NCBI RefSeq assembly: GCF_965221945.1
Contig: NZ_OZ244925.1
Location: forward strand, 124,001 to 188,000
Direction: 5' to 3'
DNA length: 64,000 nucleotides
Source of the DNA: Poriferisodalis sp965221945
GTDB taxonomy: Bacteria > Actinomycetota > Acidimicrobiia > Acidimicrobiales > Poriferisodalaceae
Every line of letters begins with the position of its first letter. Positions within the stretch are counted from its first letter, which is position 1. Positions 25,725-34,685 of this stretch are shown here, piece by piece. The translations under genes and the position numbers were made by a program. The notes beneath the pieces are model-generated. The model did no database searches. It saw nothing but the letters and a program-made list of their open reading frames with translations, and was not told the origin of the DNA.

Positions 25725-27029
25725 TTAGCGGGAGCGGGCTTCGTTCAGCGCGTCCCGGTGGTCGGGGTGTGCAATCGAGGTGAGCAGCTCGGCCCGCTCG
25801 GCGAGCGTGCGACCCCGTAGCTCCACCACGCCGAACTCGGTTGCGACGATGTCTGCCACATACGCCGGCAGCGTCGTGGGTGCGCCCTCTTCGAGGGTTG
25901 GAACGATGCGCGAGATACGCCCGCCCGCAGCCGTCGACGGCATCGCGACGATGGCTCGGCCTCCGGTTGCCACGCAGGCGCCGAACGCGAAGTCGGGGGC
26001 GCCGCCGGGTCCGGAGATATAGCGGCCGCCGACGACCTCGGAGTTCGCCGAGCCGTCGAGCGCCATCTGCACGGTGGACTGCAGCGCCACGAAGTTGCGT
26101 ACCTGGGCGATGCCCTCGATGCCGTGGCTCAGCGAGCCACGCACCAACTGCACTGCCGGATTGCGGTCGACCCAGTCGTAGAGCCGGCGTGTGCCCATCA
26201 CTTCTGCGGCGACGCTCACGCCATCGCCCAGCGGCCCCTTGTGGCGGTTGTCCACCGCACCGCTGGCGATGAGGTCGATGCAAGCGTCGTTGATCATGCC
26301 GCCGTGGAGTCCGAGGTGGCGACGGTCTCCGAGGCTGGACAGCACGGCGTCGGGAATCGACCCGATCCCGAACTGCAGCGTGGTCCCATCGCCGATGTAC
26401 TGGCCGACGTGAGTTGCGATGGCCCGGGCGGTGTCATCGACGACGGCCGGCGCCAGCTCGGCCAGCGGCTCATCGATCTCGACCAGCGCATCAAAGTCGG
26501 TCCGGTGGCATTCGCCTTCCCCACCCACGTAGGGCATCTGCGGGTTCACCTGCGCGATCACCAGCGGCGTCGATCGCAACAGCTGGACATGGCCACCGAC
26601 GCCAGTGCCGAGGCTCATGCGCCCCTGCGCATCGGGCGGGCTGGCCTGGCACGCCACGACATCGGCTTCGAGCCCGCCGTTGGGGCCCACGAGGCCGGTG
26701 ATGTCTGAGTAGCGGGCGGGTGCGACGTCGAAGTGCGGGCTGCCGTGCGCATCGCGCAATGCGCCGCTGGGCTGCAGCGAGGTCCAGCGGAATGGGTTAC
26801 CGAGATGGTCGAGCGGTGCAGGCCTGCTGAGCAGGAATGCGCTCACGAACTCGAGTTGCTCGAAGCGATCGTGTGCAGCGTCAATCCCGCTCAGCAAGCC
26901 GTATGGGGTTGCTGAGCCCTGCGCTGCATAGACGCGTGCCCGGCGCCCGATGCGCTCGACGGCAGTGTCGAGGCTCACCTGGGTTCCGGCACGGTTGCCG
27001 TTGTGAGGTGTGCGGCCGTCGGGACTCAT
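25725..27029 (-). CDS. Acetyl-CoA hydrolase/transferase family protein (4-hydroxybutyrate CoA-transferase type)
   Basis: 434-residue class I CoA-transferase relative. Family segments are QVNPQMPYVGGEGECHRTDF, IGDGTTLQFGIGSIPDAVL, LGLHGGMINDACIDL and GGRAIVAMPSTAAGGRISRI. Members move CoA between acetyl-CoA and carboxylates such as 4-hydroxybutyrate, through a Glu-CoA thioester. The ATG at 27029 was chosen; upstream readings would extend into the divergent acyl-CoA dehydrogenase leader. It converges with the SDR gene, with 16 bases between their ends. Confidence 0.88.
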   Translation of the reverse strand: MSPDGRTPHNGNRAGTQVSLDTAVERIGRRARVYAAQGSATPYGLLSGIDAAHDRFEQLEFVSAFLLSRPAPLDHLGNPFRWTSLQPSGALRDAHGSPHFDVAPARYSDITGLVGPNGGLEADVVACQASPPDAQGRMSLGTGVGGHVQLLRSTPLVIAQVNPQMPYVGGEGECHRTDFDALVEIDEPLAELAPAVVDDTARAIATHVGQYIGDGTTLQFGIGSIPDAVLSSLGDRRHLGLHGGMINDACIDLIASGAVDNRHKGPLGDGVSVAAEVMGTRRLYDWVDRNPAVQLVRGSLSHGIEGIAQVRNFVALQSTVQMALDGSANSEVVGGRYISGPGGAPDFAFGACVATGGRAIVAMPSTAAGGRISRIVPTLEEGAPTTLPAYVADIVATEFGVVELRGRTLAERAELLTSIAHPDHRDALNEARSR

Positions 27030-27135
27030 CGATGCGGTGCTCCTCGTGTTGAGGGTCCAGCTACCGGAGGTGCCGACGGGTCGCCTGCACGTCCGGGCGA
27101 ACTGTACGGGACCCGCAATGGCAATATTCCCGGTC

Positions 27136-28344
27136 ATGAGCTCTCAAGAGACCGACCTCAACGCCATGCCCGCACCGGATCTGGTATCCGAACTCACGCC
27201 AGATGTCGCCGACGCCGCGGTGGGCTCGGGTGATCAAGCAGTCATCGAACGTGCCGCGTCGTGGGCTCGCGACTATGTCGCGCCGCGGGCCGAGTCGTGG
27301 GAGCGAGATCGCCGCTTCGCGACTGAGGCATTTGCGAGTGCCGCCGGCGAAGAGCTCTGCGGGCTGTTGGTGCCCGTGGCCGACGGCGGGTCCGGCATGA
27401 GCCAGATCGGTCTCGCACGCGTGCTTGAGGAGATCGCCGCTGCGGACTTTGCCATCGCCTTCTCGCTGGTGTGTCACAACAACCTGGCGGGGGCAGTGAG
27501 CCGGCGAGCCCCTGCGGAGCTTCGTGCCCGAGCGCTGCCGCCGCTCGTTTCGGGTGAACGGCTTGGCGCTTTCCTGCTCACCGAGCCCGGCGTGGGCAGC
27601 GACGCCGCCAAGATCACCACCTCGGCACGCCGTGACGGCGACGAATGGGTTCTCGACGGCGAGAAGGCTTGGGTCAGTAACGGCACCTCTGCGGAGCTGC
27701 TGTCGGTGTACGCGCAGACCGATCCCGCAGCCGGCCATCGAGGCATTGTGACCTTTCTCATCGATGGCAGTACCGACGGCGTCGAACGCTCCGAGGGGTA
27801 CGAATTGAGCGGCGCACACGGCCTCGGAACCAACGGCATCAGCTTCGAGAATTGCCGAGTGTCCGACGCCGATGTGATGGTGCCCGTGGGCGAGGGCTTC
27901 GTTGCGGCAATGGAGGGCATCGACATCGCCCGCGTCCTGGTCGCGGCGATGTGCTGCGGCATGATGCGCACCGGATTGGCGACGGCCATCGAATACGTGC
28001 GCCAACGTCAGGCCTTCGGCGGTCGCATCGCCGACCTGCAAGGTGTGCGGTTCCGGCTGGCCGACGTGGCCACAGACCTCGAAGCGTCGCGCCTGCTGGC
28101 GTACCGGGCAGCACTCGCAGTGGCGGAGGGCCGCCCGGCGGCCGTGATGGCCGCGCATGCCAAGAAGTTCGCGACTCGCGCAGCAGAGCGACGGCTGGCG
28201 GACTGCATGCAGGTGATGGGCGCCGTCGGCGCACGTCGGGATCACCCGCTGCCCCGCCACCTGGCAGCTTCGCGGCTGACGCACTACGTCGACGGTGCGA
28301 CCGAAATCCAAGATGTCGTGATCAGCAGGGCGCTGCTCGACTGA
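27136..28344 (+). CDS. Acyl-CoA dehydrogenase
   Basis: 402-residue flavoprotein of the acyl-CoA dehydrogenase family, which introduces an alpha-beta double bond into acyl-CoA and passes electrons to electron-transfer flavoprotein. Motifs: GAFLLTEPGVGSDAAKITT (FAD/substrate loop), WVLDGEKAWVSNGTSA, YVRQRQAFGGRIADLQGVRF, and C-terminal YVDGATEIQDVVISRALL. The ATG at 27136 follows no strong Shine-Dalgarno sequence; the ATG at 27118 is equally possible. It is divergent from the CoA-transferase at 25725-27029. Confidence 0.9.
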   Translation: MSSQETDLNAMPAPDLVSELTPDVADAAVGSGDQAVIERAASWARDYVAPRAESWERDRRFATEAFASAAGEELCGLLVPVADGGSGMSQIGLARVLEEIAAADFAIAFSLVCHNNLAGAVSRRAPAELRARALPPLVSGERLGAFLLTEPGVGSDAAKITTSARRDGDEWVLDGEKAWVSNGTSAELLSVYAQTDPAAGHRGIVTFLIDGSTDGVERSEGYELSGAHGLGTNGISFENCRVSDADVMVPVGEGFVAAMEGIDIARVLVAAMCCGMMRTGLATAIEYVRQRQAFGGRIADLQGVRFRLADVATDLEASRLLAYRAALAVAEGRPAAVMAAHAKKFATRAAERRLADCMQVMGAVGARRDHPLPRHLAASRLTHYVDGATEIQDVVISRALLD

Positions 28345-28547
28345 ACACACCTGCTGGCCGGATATCGGGCCGGCGACAGGCCGCGACGGTCGATGCACAT
28401 TGCTCACGGATGACGTGTGAACACTGAGCGTGGTTCATGTACCCCACGGGTGTTAACTGTCTTCAAAGGTGATCACAACTCGGTCCACAGCTCGTTCGGA
28501 CTGTCCCGGGGACCACCTCGAACACAACATTTCGAGAGGGGGTAAGA

Positions 28548-29459
28548 GTGGGTTCGGCTCTGCTGTATGCGAACCCCGAGGGCGACGCCCTCGAGGACAT
28601 TGTGAACGTCAGCCAATATCCGGTTGGCAACGCCCAGAACGCCGGAGGTTCAGTCAACGAGAGTTGGGCGGACATGGTGGCCACGACGAGGCGGGCCCTG
28701 GCAGCCGACGGGTGCGCAACGCTGCCGGGATTCTTGACCGACGAGGGGTTACGGCGAGCACGCAGCGAAATCTCCTCACTGATGCCGAAGGCACCGCTGC
28801 GTCATGAGACCTCGAGCGTCTACGCGCGCTCCGATCTCGAAGTGGGTCTCGCGCCGGACGATCCTCGCCAGATCCAGATGTCACGCCTGATCGGTCACCT
28901 CACCCGCGACCAGATCCCGCCCGACGTGGTGCTGGCGCGCGTGTATGCCGCACCTGGCGTCAAGCAATTCGTGGCGGCGTGCGTCGGCGAAGTCCGGGCG
29001 TTCGAATACGCCGACCCGCTGGCGGGGCTTGTTGTCACGGTGACGCCCCCGGGCGGCGAGCTCCACTGGCACTACGACACCAACGAGTTTGTCGTCACGC
29101 TCATGGTGGCCGAACCTGATTCCGGCGGCGACTTCGAGTATTGCCCGGGGCTGCGCAGTCCTGGCAACGAGAACTTCGACGGACTCGGCCGGGTGCTGCG
29201 CGGCGAAGCACCTGATGTGGTGCGCCGCCGCCGTCTGCGCGCCGGCGACCTGCAGATCTTCTTGGGCCGGTACTCCTTGCACCGAGTGACCAAAGTGGAG
29301 GGCCAGACCACGCGTTGTGTCGGAGTACTCAGCTATGCGAACCGGCCTGGCGTCATCGGTCCGGTGGATCGGACCAGGTCGGTATACGGCCGCGTCACTG
29401 AAGCGCACCTGCTGGCAGCCGAGTTTGCACGCAGTTCGGGCGACGGGCTCATCTTGTGA
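28548..29459 (+). CDS. 2-oxoglutarate/Fe(II)-dependent oxygenase-like protein
   Basis: 303-residue double-stranded beta-helix oxygenase candidate. The iron triad is H175-x-D177 in H-W-H-Y-D-T-N-E-F and distal H245 in FLGRYSLHRVTKVEG, followed by an Arg (TTRCVGVLSY) that could bind 2-oxoglutarate. The N-terminal half (ALAADGCATLPGFLTDEGL) is the usual entry to the fold. The GTG at 28548 is preceded by GAGAGGGGG. Its stop overlaps the start of the M24 protein by four bases, so the two are translationally coupled. It may hydroxylate a small amine, amino acid or osmolyte; the substrate is not determined. Confidence 0.75.
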   Translation: MGSALLYANPEGDALEDIVNVSQYPVGNAQNAGGSVNESWADMVATTRRALAADGCATLPGFLTDEGLRRARSEISSLMPKAPLRHETSSVYARSDLEVGLAPDDPRQIQMSRLIGHLTRDQIPPDVVLARVYAAPGVKQFVAACVGEVRAFEYADPLAGLVVTVTPPGGELHWHYDTNEFVVTLMVAEPDSGGDFEYCPGLRSPGNENFDGLGRVLRGEAPDVVRRRRLRAGDLQIFLGRYSLHRVTKVEGQTTRCVGVLSYANRPGVIGPVDRTRSVYGRVTEAHLLAAEFARSSGDGLIL

Positions 29460-30649
29460 GCGAGCCCGAGGGGGGCCTCGAGCTACAACGTCTCGCGAGG
29501 CTTCAGCAGCACCTCGTCGCCACGGACTGCGACGCGCTCCTGCTCTATGACCCGCTCAACGTCAGGTACGCCACCGGCACGACGAACATGGCGGTGTACT
29601 CGCTGCACCACCCCTGCCGTTACGCACTCGTACCCGCGGAGGGTCCGGTCACTTTGTTCGAGTTCAAGACGTGCGAACACCTCTCCGAGGAGCATCCCGC
29701 CGTGGGTGAGGTGCGAAATGCGGTGAGTTGGTACCACTTCATCACCGGGCCGCGTACTGGTGAATTCGCCGATCGCTGGGCCGCAGAAATCGCTTCACTG
29801 CTCGGTTCGAGTCCGTTCCGGCGGCGGGGCACCCAGCCCAGGCTTGCCGTGGATCGGCTGGACCCGCTGGGCCTGTGGGCCCTCGGTCGCTGTGGGGTCG
29901 AGGTGACCGATGGCGGCGAGATCGTTGGTCTGGCCCGTGCGGTCAAGTGCCCGGGGGAAATCGCAGCCATCCGTTCGGCCGTCGAGGTGTGCGAGCGGGC
30001 AATAGCGGCGATGGAAGCAGCCTGCCGGCCCGGCATCACCGAGCAGGAGCTCTGGTCGGTCATGCACCAAGTCCCCATCGCTGGCGGCGGAGAGTGGTTC
30101 GAGACCCGTTTGCTCACATCTGGGCCTCGTACGAACCCGTGGTACCAGGAGTGCTCGGATCGGGTGATCCGCGAAGGCGACCTCGTCGCTTTCGACACTG
30201 ATCACGTGGGCCTGGGCGGATACACCGTGGACGTGTCACGCACTTGGCTCGCGGGCGACGCCAAGCGCACGCCCGAGCAGCGCACCATGTATGCCGCCGC
30301 ATGCGAGCAGGTGCAGCGCAATACCGAGCTGCTGCAGCCAGGGGTGACCTTCGCAGAGCTCTCTGAGCGCGCCTACCTGCCACCCGGCGAGCTGCACTCG
30401 GAGGCGAATGCGTGCGTTGCCCCTGGCATGGGTCTGTGCAATGAGTACCCGCTGGTGCTCAACCGCGAGCTCTTCGGGAACGATGGCTATGACGGCGTGC
30501 TCGAAGCCGGGATGGTGCTGTGCGTCGAGAGCTTGGTGGCCCCTGTCGGTTGGCCCGAGGCTGTCAAGCTCGAGGAACAGGTGCTCATCACCCCGACAGG
30601 TCCTGAGTTGCTGTCGAAGTCGCCGGTTTGTGAGGCCCTGCTGAGCTAA
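29456..30649 (+). CDS. M24-fold protein resembling DMSP lyase DddP, with altered active site
   Basis: 397-residue creatinase/prolidase-fold protein. Candidate ligands are D247, D249, D259 (FDTDHVGLGGYTVDVSRTW), E358 and E373. Their spacing (10, then 64+35, then 15) equals that of the DddP ligands D297/D307/H371/E406/E421 as I recall them, which is not the canonical M24 spacing. The position of the metal His is P323 (APGMGLCNEYP) and that of the recalled catalytic Asp is N329. It therefore belongs near DddP by layout, but lacks two key residues and may have lost or changed the lyase reaction. It is coupled to the 2OG oxygenase by a GTGA overlap. A general Xaa-Pro peptidase-like label is the safe fallback. 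Confidence 0.75.
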   Translation: MSEPEGGLELQRLARLQQHLVATDCDALLLYDPLNVRYATGTTNMAVYSLHHPCRYALVPAEGPVTLFEFKTCEHLSEEHPAVGEVRNAVSWYHFITGPRTGEFADRWAAEIASLLGSSPFRRRGTQPRLAVDRLDPLGLWALGRCGVEVTDGGEIVGLARAVKCPGEIAAIRSAVEVCERAIAAMEAACRPGITEQELWSVMHQVPIAGGGEWFETRLLTSGPRTNPWYQECSDRVIREGDLVAFDTDHVGLGGYTVDVSRTWLAGDAKRTPEQRTMYAAACEQVQRNTELLQPGVTFAELSERAYLPPGELHSEANACVAPGMGLCNEYPLVLNRELFGNDGYDGVLEAGMVLCVESLVAPVGWPEAVKLEEQVLITPTGPELLSKSPVCEALLS

Positions 30650-30722
30650 CTGGTGAGATCGCCCGGGAGTATCGCCAGCGGTTCGACCAGGAGTCTGTGT
30701 TGCGCACGAGCGCCCACACGCG

Positions 30723-30751
30723 CGTCAGTTTCTCCTGACGGCCTACTGGCC
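30723..30751. terminator. Hairpin pair in the convergent gap
   Basis: CGTCAG-TTTCTC-CTGACG (30723-30740) is followed at once by GGCC-TACT-GGCC (30740-30751), between the ends of the M24 and LysR genes. This could be a bidirectional terminator; there is no clear T-run. Confidence 0.4.
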
Positions 30752-30761
30752 GCGCTCGGGC

Positions 30762-31670
30762 TCAGCTGTGCTTTGGATCTCCGAGCCACGCGACGATGGC
30801 ATTGGCGACTTGACGCTCCGGCGCGTCGTCGTCGGTCTCTGCACGCATGAGTGCCGACCACTCCAGTTCGAGGCCGGAGCGGCCGCAACGCACGGCTGTG
30901 AGTCGTCCTGTGTCCATCCACGGCGACATCGCCCACCGGCTGAGAATCGATACTCCAAAATCGGCTGCGATCATTTCGGCGATCGCACCCGTTTGCTCAA
31001 GCACCGTAATCGTGCGAGGCGAAACTCCAGAGGGTCGAAGAAAGCGTTCGTACTCGAAGCCCGGCGATGGTTGACGGTTGTAGGTGAAGTAGTCCTCTTC
31101 GGCTAACGCCTCGGGTCCGATCCATGAACGGCTCGCAAGGCGATGCCCCGGGTGGGTGACGAGCACGAGTTCGTCTGTGAACACGTGCAGTGCTTCATTT
31201 GTTCCCTGAGCGGGACCAGGAGCAAGTACGAGGTCAGCCGTACCGTCAGCGAGTCGCTGTGCTGGCGCGTCACCAATGACGACGAGTTCCAGCAGCAGTC
31301 CTTCCAATCGCTCGTTCGCTGCCGCGGCGAATGGCGCCAGCCAGTGGTAGCAGTCGTAAGAGCCGACTCCGATGCGAACGGTGGCGGTCGTCCCACCGAC
31401 ACTGCGCATGAAATCCCGTTCGGCGCGGCCCAAGTCCGGCATCGCGCGATGGGCGGCTTGGCACAGAGCGAGCGCAGCGGGCGTCGGCTGCATGCCACGA
31501 GACGGGCGGCGTTCGAATAAGCGCCCGCCGAGCCGCCGTTCGGCCTCTGCCAATCGATGGCTGACGGCAGATTGGCTGACATGGAGTCGGCCAGCCGCCG
31601 CGGTGACTGATCCGGTGTCCGAAACCGCCACGATGGTCTCGTAGTGGTGCATTTCCAAACGTGAAGACAT
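30762..31670 (-). CDS. LysR family transcriptional regulator
   Basis: 302 residues. The N-terminal winged helix-turn-helix (ETIVAVSDTGSVTAAAGRLH, then VSQSAVSHRLAEAERRLGGRLFERR) is typical of LysR; the rest is a periplasmic-binding-like effector domain. The wording around VSQSAVSHRLAEAE is close to MetR-type regulators. It converges with the M24 gene and its promoter lies in the AT-rich region, where it could also govern the decayed dehydrogenase and Rieske genes. The effector is unknown. Confidence 0.92.
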   Translation of the reverse strand: MSSRLEMHHYETIVAVSDTGSVTAAAGRLHVSQSAVSHRLAEAERRLGGRLFERRPSRGMQPTPAALALCQAAHRAMPDLGRAERDFMRSVGGTTATVRIGVGSYDCYHWLAPFAAAANERLEGLLLELVVIGDAPAQRLADGTADLVLAPGPAQGTNEALHVFTDELVLVTHPGHRLASRSWIGPEALAEEDYFTYNRQPSPGFEYERFLRPSGVSPRTITVLEQTGAIAEMIAADFGVSILSRWAMSPWMDTGRLTAVRCGRSGLELEWSALMRAETDDDAPERQVANAIVAWLGDPKHS

Positions 31671-32210
31671 AGCTACAAGATCGCCAGCCTGGATGAGATA
31701 TATGAGTAGATATAATAGACGTTATTAAGAACGTACAATTGTTTCGTATGAATTTTGTCGTATCGAGCGGCGATTTTCGTGCTGGAGCACGGTTCACATG
31801 CGTTCTGTGTCGATATCTGGCTCGCCATTAGTGTGACCATAAGAATGAGATTGCCGCTATTCCTCTGCCGAAAACAGGAAACTATGAAGTATACGTCCAT
31901 ACTAAACGGCACCACTGCGGTGGGATTGGTCATCACGGCTTGGTATATGCAATATGTATCACTTCACTCGTATCTCGTAAGAATCTTGCACATTGCACAC
32001 CTGGGCTTCCATACACACCTGTCTGTGACACCGGCGCATTTCCTCCCGCGCGATGCATGAATGTCAAGCGCACGATGCGTCCGGGACTATCGGGATACCA
32101 GAGACAATGGGATGCATGTCTTGACACCAATAGAGGTGATCGATACAAAGCGCCACCGTCACGCCACGAAAATGCTGAGCCAAGCGTGTGCCAATAGGCG
32201 GAATTGTCGA
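31671..32210. other. AT-rich, gene-free island
   Basis: About 540 bases with base composition unlike the rest of the window, especially 31680-32000 (for example ATATATGAGTAGATATAATA and CGTTATTAAGAACG). The short open frames here lack any recognisable motif. It holds the presumed LysR promoter. I see no transposase remnant, tRNA or clear inverted-repeat ends. It probably came from foreign DNA or is decayed coding sequence. Confidence 0.6.
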
Positions 32211-32230
32211 TGAACGACCTCGGGCGGCGC

Positions 32231-34685
32231 TCAGCAGCGCATTGCAGCGCCGCCTGGGTCCCAGAGGCAGCCGTCCGCAAGCTGGGCACGACGCCGCTTG
32301 CCCACGATCTCTACTTCGAATTCGACATCGTCGTTGGCAAACTCGACCGGCACATAGCCCATGGCGACCGATACATCGCTGTAGTGGGCATAGCCACCTG
32401 AAGTAACCCAGCCGACCGGGTCGCCATTGCAGAAGATGGGTTCATCGGCCTCGGCATCGAAGCCGGAGCGACCCCTCACGCCCGGGATGGTTCACGTGCG
32501 CAGCGCCATCGAACCCTGCGGCGCTGGGTTGACACCAGCTCCAGGTCCCTGAGGTCCGTACTTGGCGATGAGTGCTGACCGGCCGACGAAGTCTGTGCCA
32601 TCGTCGTTGGATCTCGCGAACCGGATGAAGCGGCCCAGACCAGCCTCGAGGGGGTCATAGGTGGGTCGGTACTCGCGTGCCAAGCTGCCGAAGCCCAGGG
32701 CTTCGCGCGAAACATCAGCGTCAGTGACTTCGGCCAGCAGCGTCCTCGATTTCGGTCCTGCGATGGCCACGCCGCACAGTTGCGTGCCAAGCGTGCGGTA
32801 CCACACGGGTTCCCTTGACGCCGGTCCATCCGGCGCTGTGCCCCTTGACGCCGGTCCATCCGGCGCTGTGCCCCTTCAGCGGGCGAGATCCTCGTCGAAC
32901 CAGCGCTCGTAGTAACGCTCGGCAACGCCCGAACCGAAGATCATGAAGCACTCGCTGCTCGATGTACTCGCCGTGGCGCCTGCTGTCACCGTCTGTGCAG
33001 GTCCATCGGTGCTCCCGATCGCTGGAGGCAGGCAGGCGATGGTGAGGTCGCCGGTGAGATTCCCCTGCTCATTGCACATCGGTGCGAGAGCGATTCGACC
33101 CGGTCGCGGCAACCTGCCCGCGGTGAGGTGCGTGAGCCACGCCCGCGCACCGGGCCCTTCGACGAGGAACTTGGCGAACCCCGACACCTCCATGAGCCCG
33201 AGGTCGTTGCGAACGGCGTGAACTTCGGCTCTCACATGGGGCCATGCGTTGGAGCGTCCGAAGGTGACGTCCTCGACGTTCCCCACCTTGGGCGCGAACC
33301 ACAGCGGCACCTCCAAGCCGAAGGCGTCGCCGAAGACTGCCCCGGCCTGGCGCTGGTCCTCGTAAATCGGGGTGGTCGCGAGCGGACGACCCTCACCGAA
33401 GAATTCGTTCGGGAAGCGGATGCTGAAGCGTCGTTGGTAGTTCTCGCACACCATGGCGGCGGTGTAGGAGCGAGTTGCCCAGTCGCCGAACCTGGCGACG
33501 TCCATGGCCCACACGTCGAAACCGGGATCCCCGGACGTCATCCAGTTGGCGAGCGCGAGCCCAACCCCGCCTCCCTGCGAGAGTCCAGCCATCACCGCGC
33601 AAGCCGACCAGAAGCCCGGCAAACCGCGGATCGGACCAACGAGAGGATTCCCATCAGGCGCAAAGGTGAACGGCCCGTTGACGACCCGTGCGATGCCGAC
33701 ATCGGCAAGCACCGGAAAATGCTTGAAGGCGGTTTCCAGCGACGGGGCGATGCGATCGAGGTCGGGCGTCAGCAGGCGCTTGTCGAAGTCCCACGGCGTC
33801 TGCTGGCGCTGCCAAGCCACAGCCGCCTGCTCATAAGTTCCGACCAGCAGGCCCTGACCCTCTTGGCGCGTGTAGATCTCACCGCCAAAATCGATCGCGC
33901 CCATGAGTTCTTCGCCGGTGCGCTCGTTGTGGACGACGATCTCGGAGACGGGCTCGGTGATCACGTAGGTGTGCTCCATGGCGAGCACGGGCATCTCGAG
34001 TCCCACCATGCGCCCGACCTCGCGAGCCCACAGGCCACCCGCGTTTACGACATGCAACGCTTCGATTCAGTCGTCGCAGTCGGCGGTGTTTGATGCGCCG
34101 CCGCGGTCGCCGCGGGCTGTGTCGTAGAGCCCTATCCGCCAAGCCCCGTCGGGTGTGCGCTCGATGCGGCGAGCCCATGTATGGCGGCGGACCTGTGCCC
34201 CGGCCGCCATCGCCGCACTGGTATAGGCGTAGGTCACGCCCGTCGGATCGACATGGCCGTGGTCGGCATCGAACATCGCTCCGACGAATTGGCTCGGATC
34301 GACGATGGGCATAAGCGCCGCGGCCTCGTCCGCCGAGATCATCTCGGAGGTAATGCCGAGATATCGTCCGCGTGCGTCGGTCATCCGAAGCCAGTCGAGA
34401 CGTTCAGGCGTGTCGGCCAGCGAGATCGCGCCGGCCACATGGATGCCGCAGTCCTGGCCCGAGAGTGCTTCGATTTCGCCGTACAGATCGATCGTGTACT
34501 TCTACAGCTTCGCCACAGTCGGGTCAGAATTGATCGGATGCATTCCGCCGGCGGCGTGCCACGTGGAACCCGCCGTCAGCTCAGAACGCTCGAGCAGCAC
34601 CACGTCGGTCCAGCCGGCGCGAGTCAGGTGAAAGAGCGCCAACGACGCCGCCGCCGATCACGACGGCCTGTACCCGGTCGGTCAC
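32231..34685 (-). pseudogene. Decayed FAD-dependent oxidoreductase with GcvT domain (dimethylglycine/sarcosine dehydrogenase family)
   Basis: The intact ancestor would be about 818 residues. The FAD fold start is VQAVVIGGGVVGA, then ERSELTAGSTWHAAGG, VVNAGGLWAREVGRMVG and a C-terminal GcvT-like half (RTLGTQLCGVAIAGPKSR; GYAHYSDVSVAMGYVPVEF). It is broken by one frameshift after GGGVVGA (about 34635) and four in-frame stops: TAG at 34502-34504 where relatives have Gln (V-A-K-L-Q-K-Y-T), and TGA at 34067-34069, 32876-32878 and 32492-32494. Otherwise the frame is still open, so inactivation looks recent. None of the TGAs sits at a redox Cys. The GTG start overlaps the Rieske gene stop (GTGA), so the two formed a demethylation operon. 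Confidence 0.9.
32812..32871. repeat. Two tandem 30-bp units with an internal hairpin
   Basis: The unit CCCTTGACGCCGGTCCATCC plus ten bases occurs at 32812 and 32842, with a third copy starting at 32872. Each contains GCCGG-TCCAT-CCGGC. It lies in frame in the decayed dehydrogenase next to one of its stops, where relatives have no such insertion. Confidence 0.9.

Noticed and set aside
31933..32289. Minus-strand open frame in the AT-rich island
   Set aside because: No recognisable motif, composition typical of non-coding sequence, and it runs into the decayed dehydrogenase.
32876..32878. TGA at 32876 as a natural gene end, giving a shorter intact dehydrogenase
   Set aside because: The frame continues with conserved GcvT-domain sequence on the other side, and the upstream part is also broken.
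34067..34069. In-frame TGA in the dehydrogenase gene as a third selenocysteine codon
   Set aside because: It is at a position with no redox Cys in relatives (D-D-[TGA]-I-E-A), and the gene has a frameshift and three more stops, so decay is the simpler reading.
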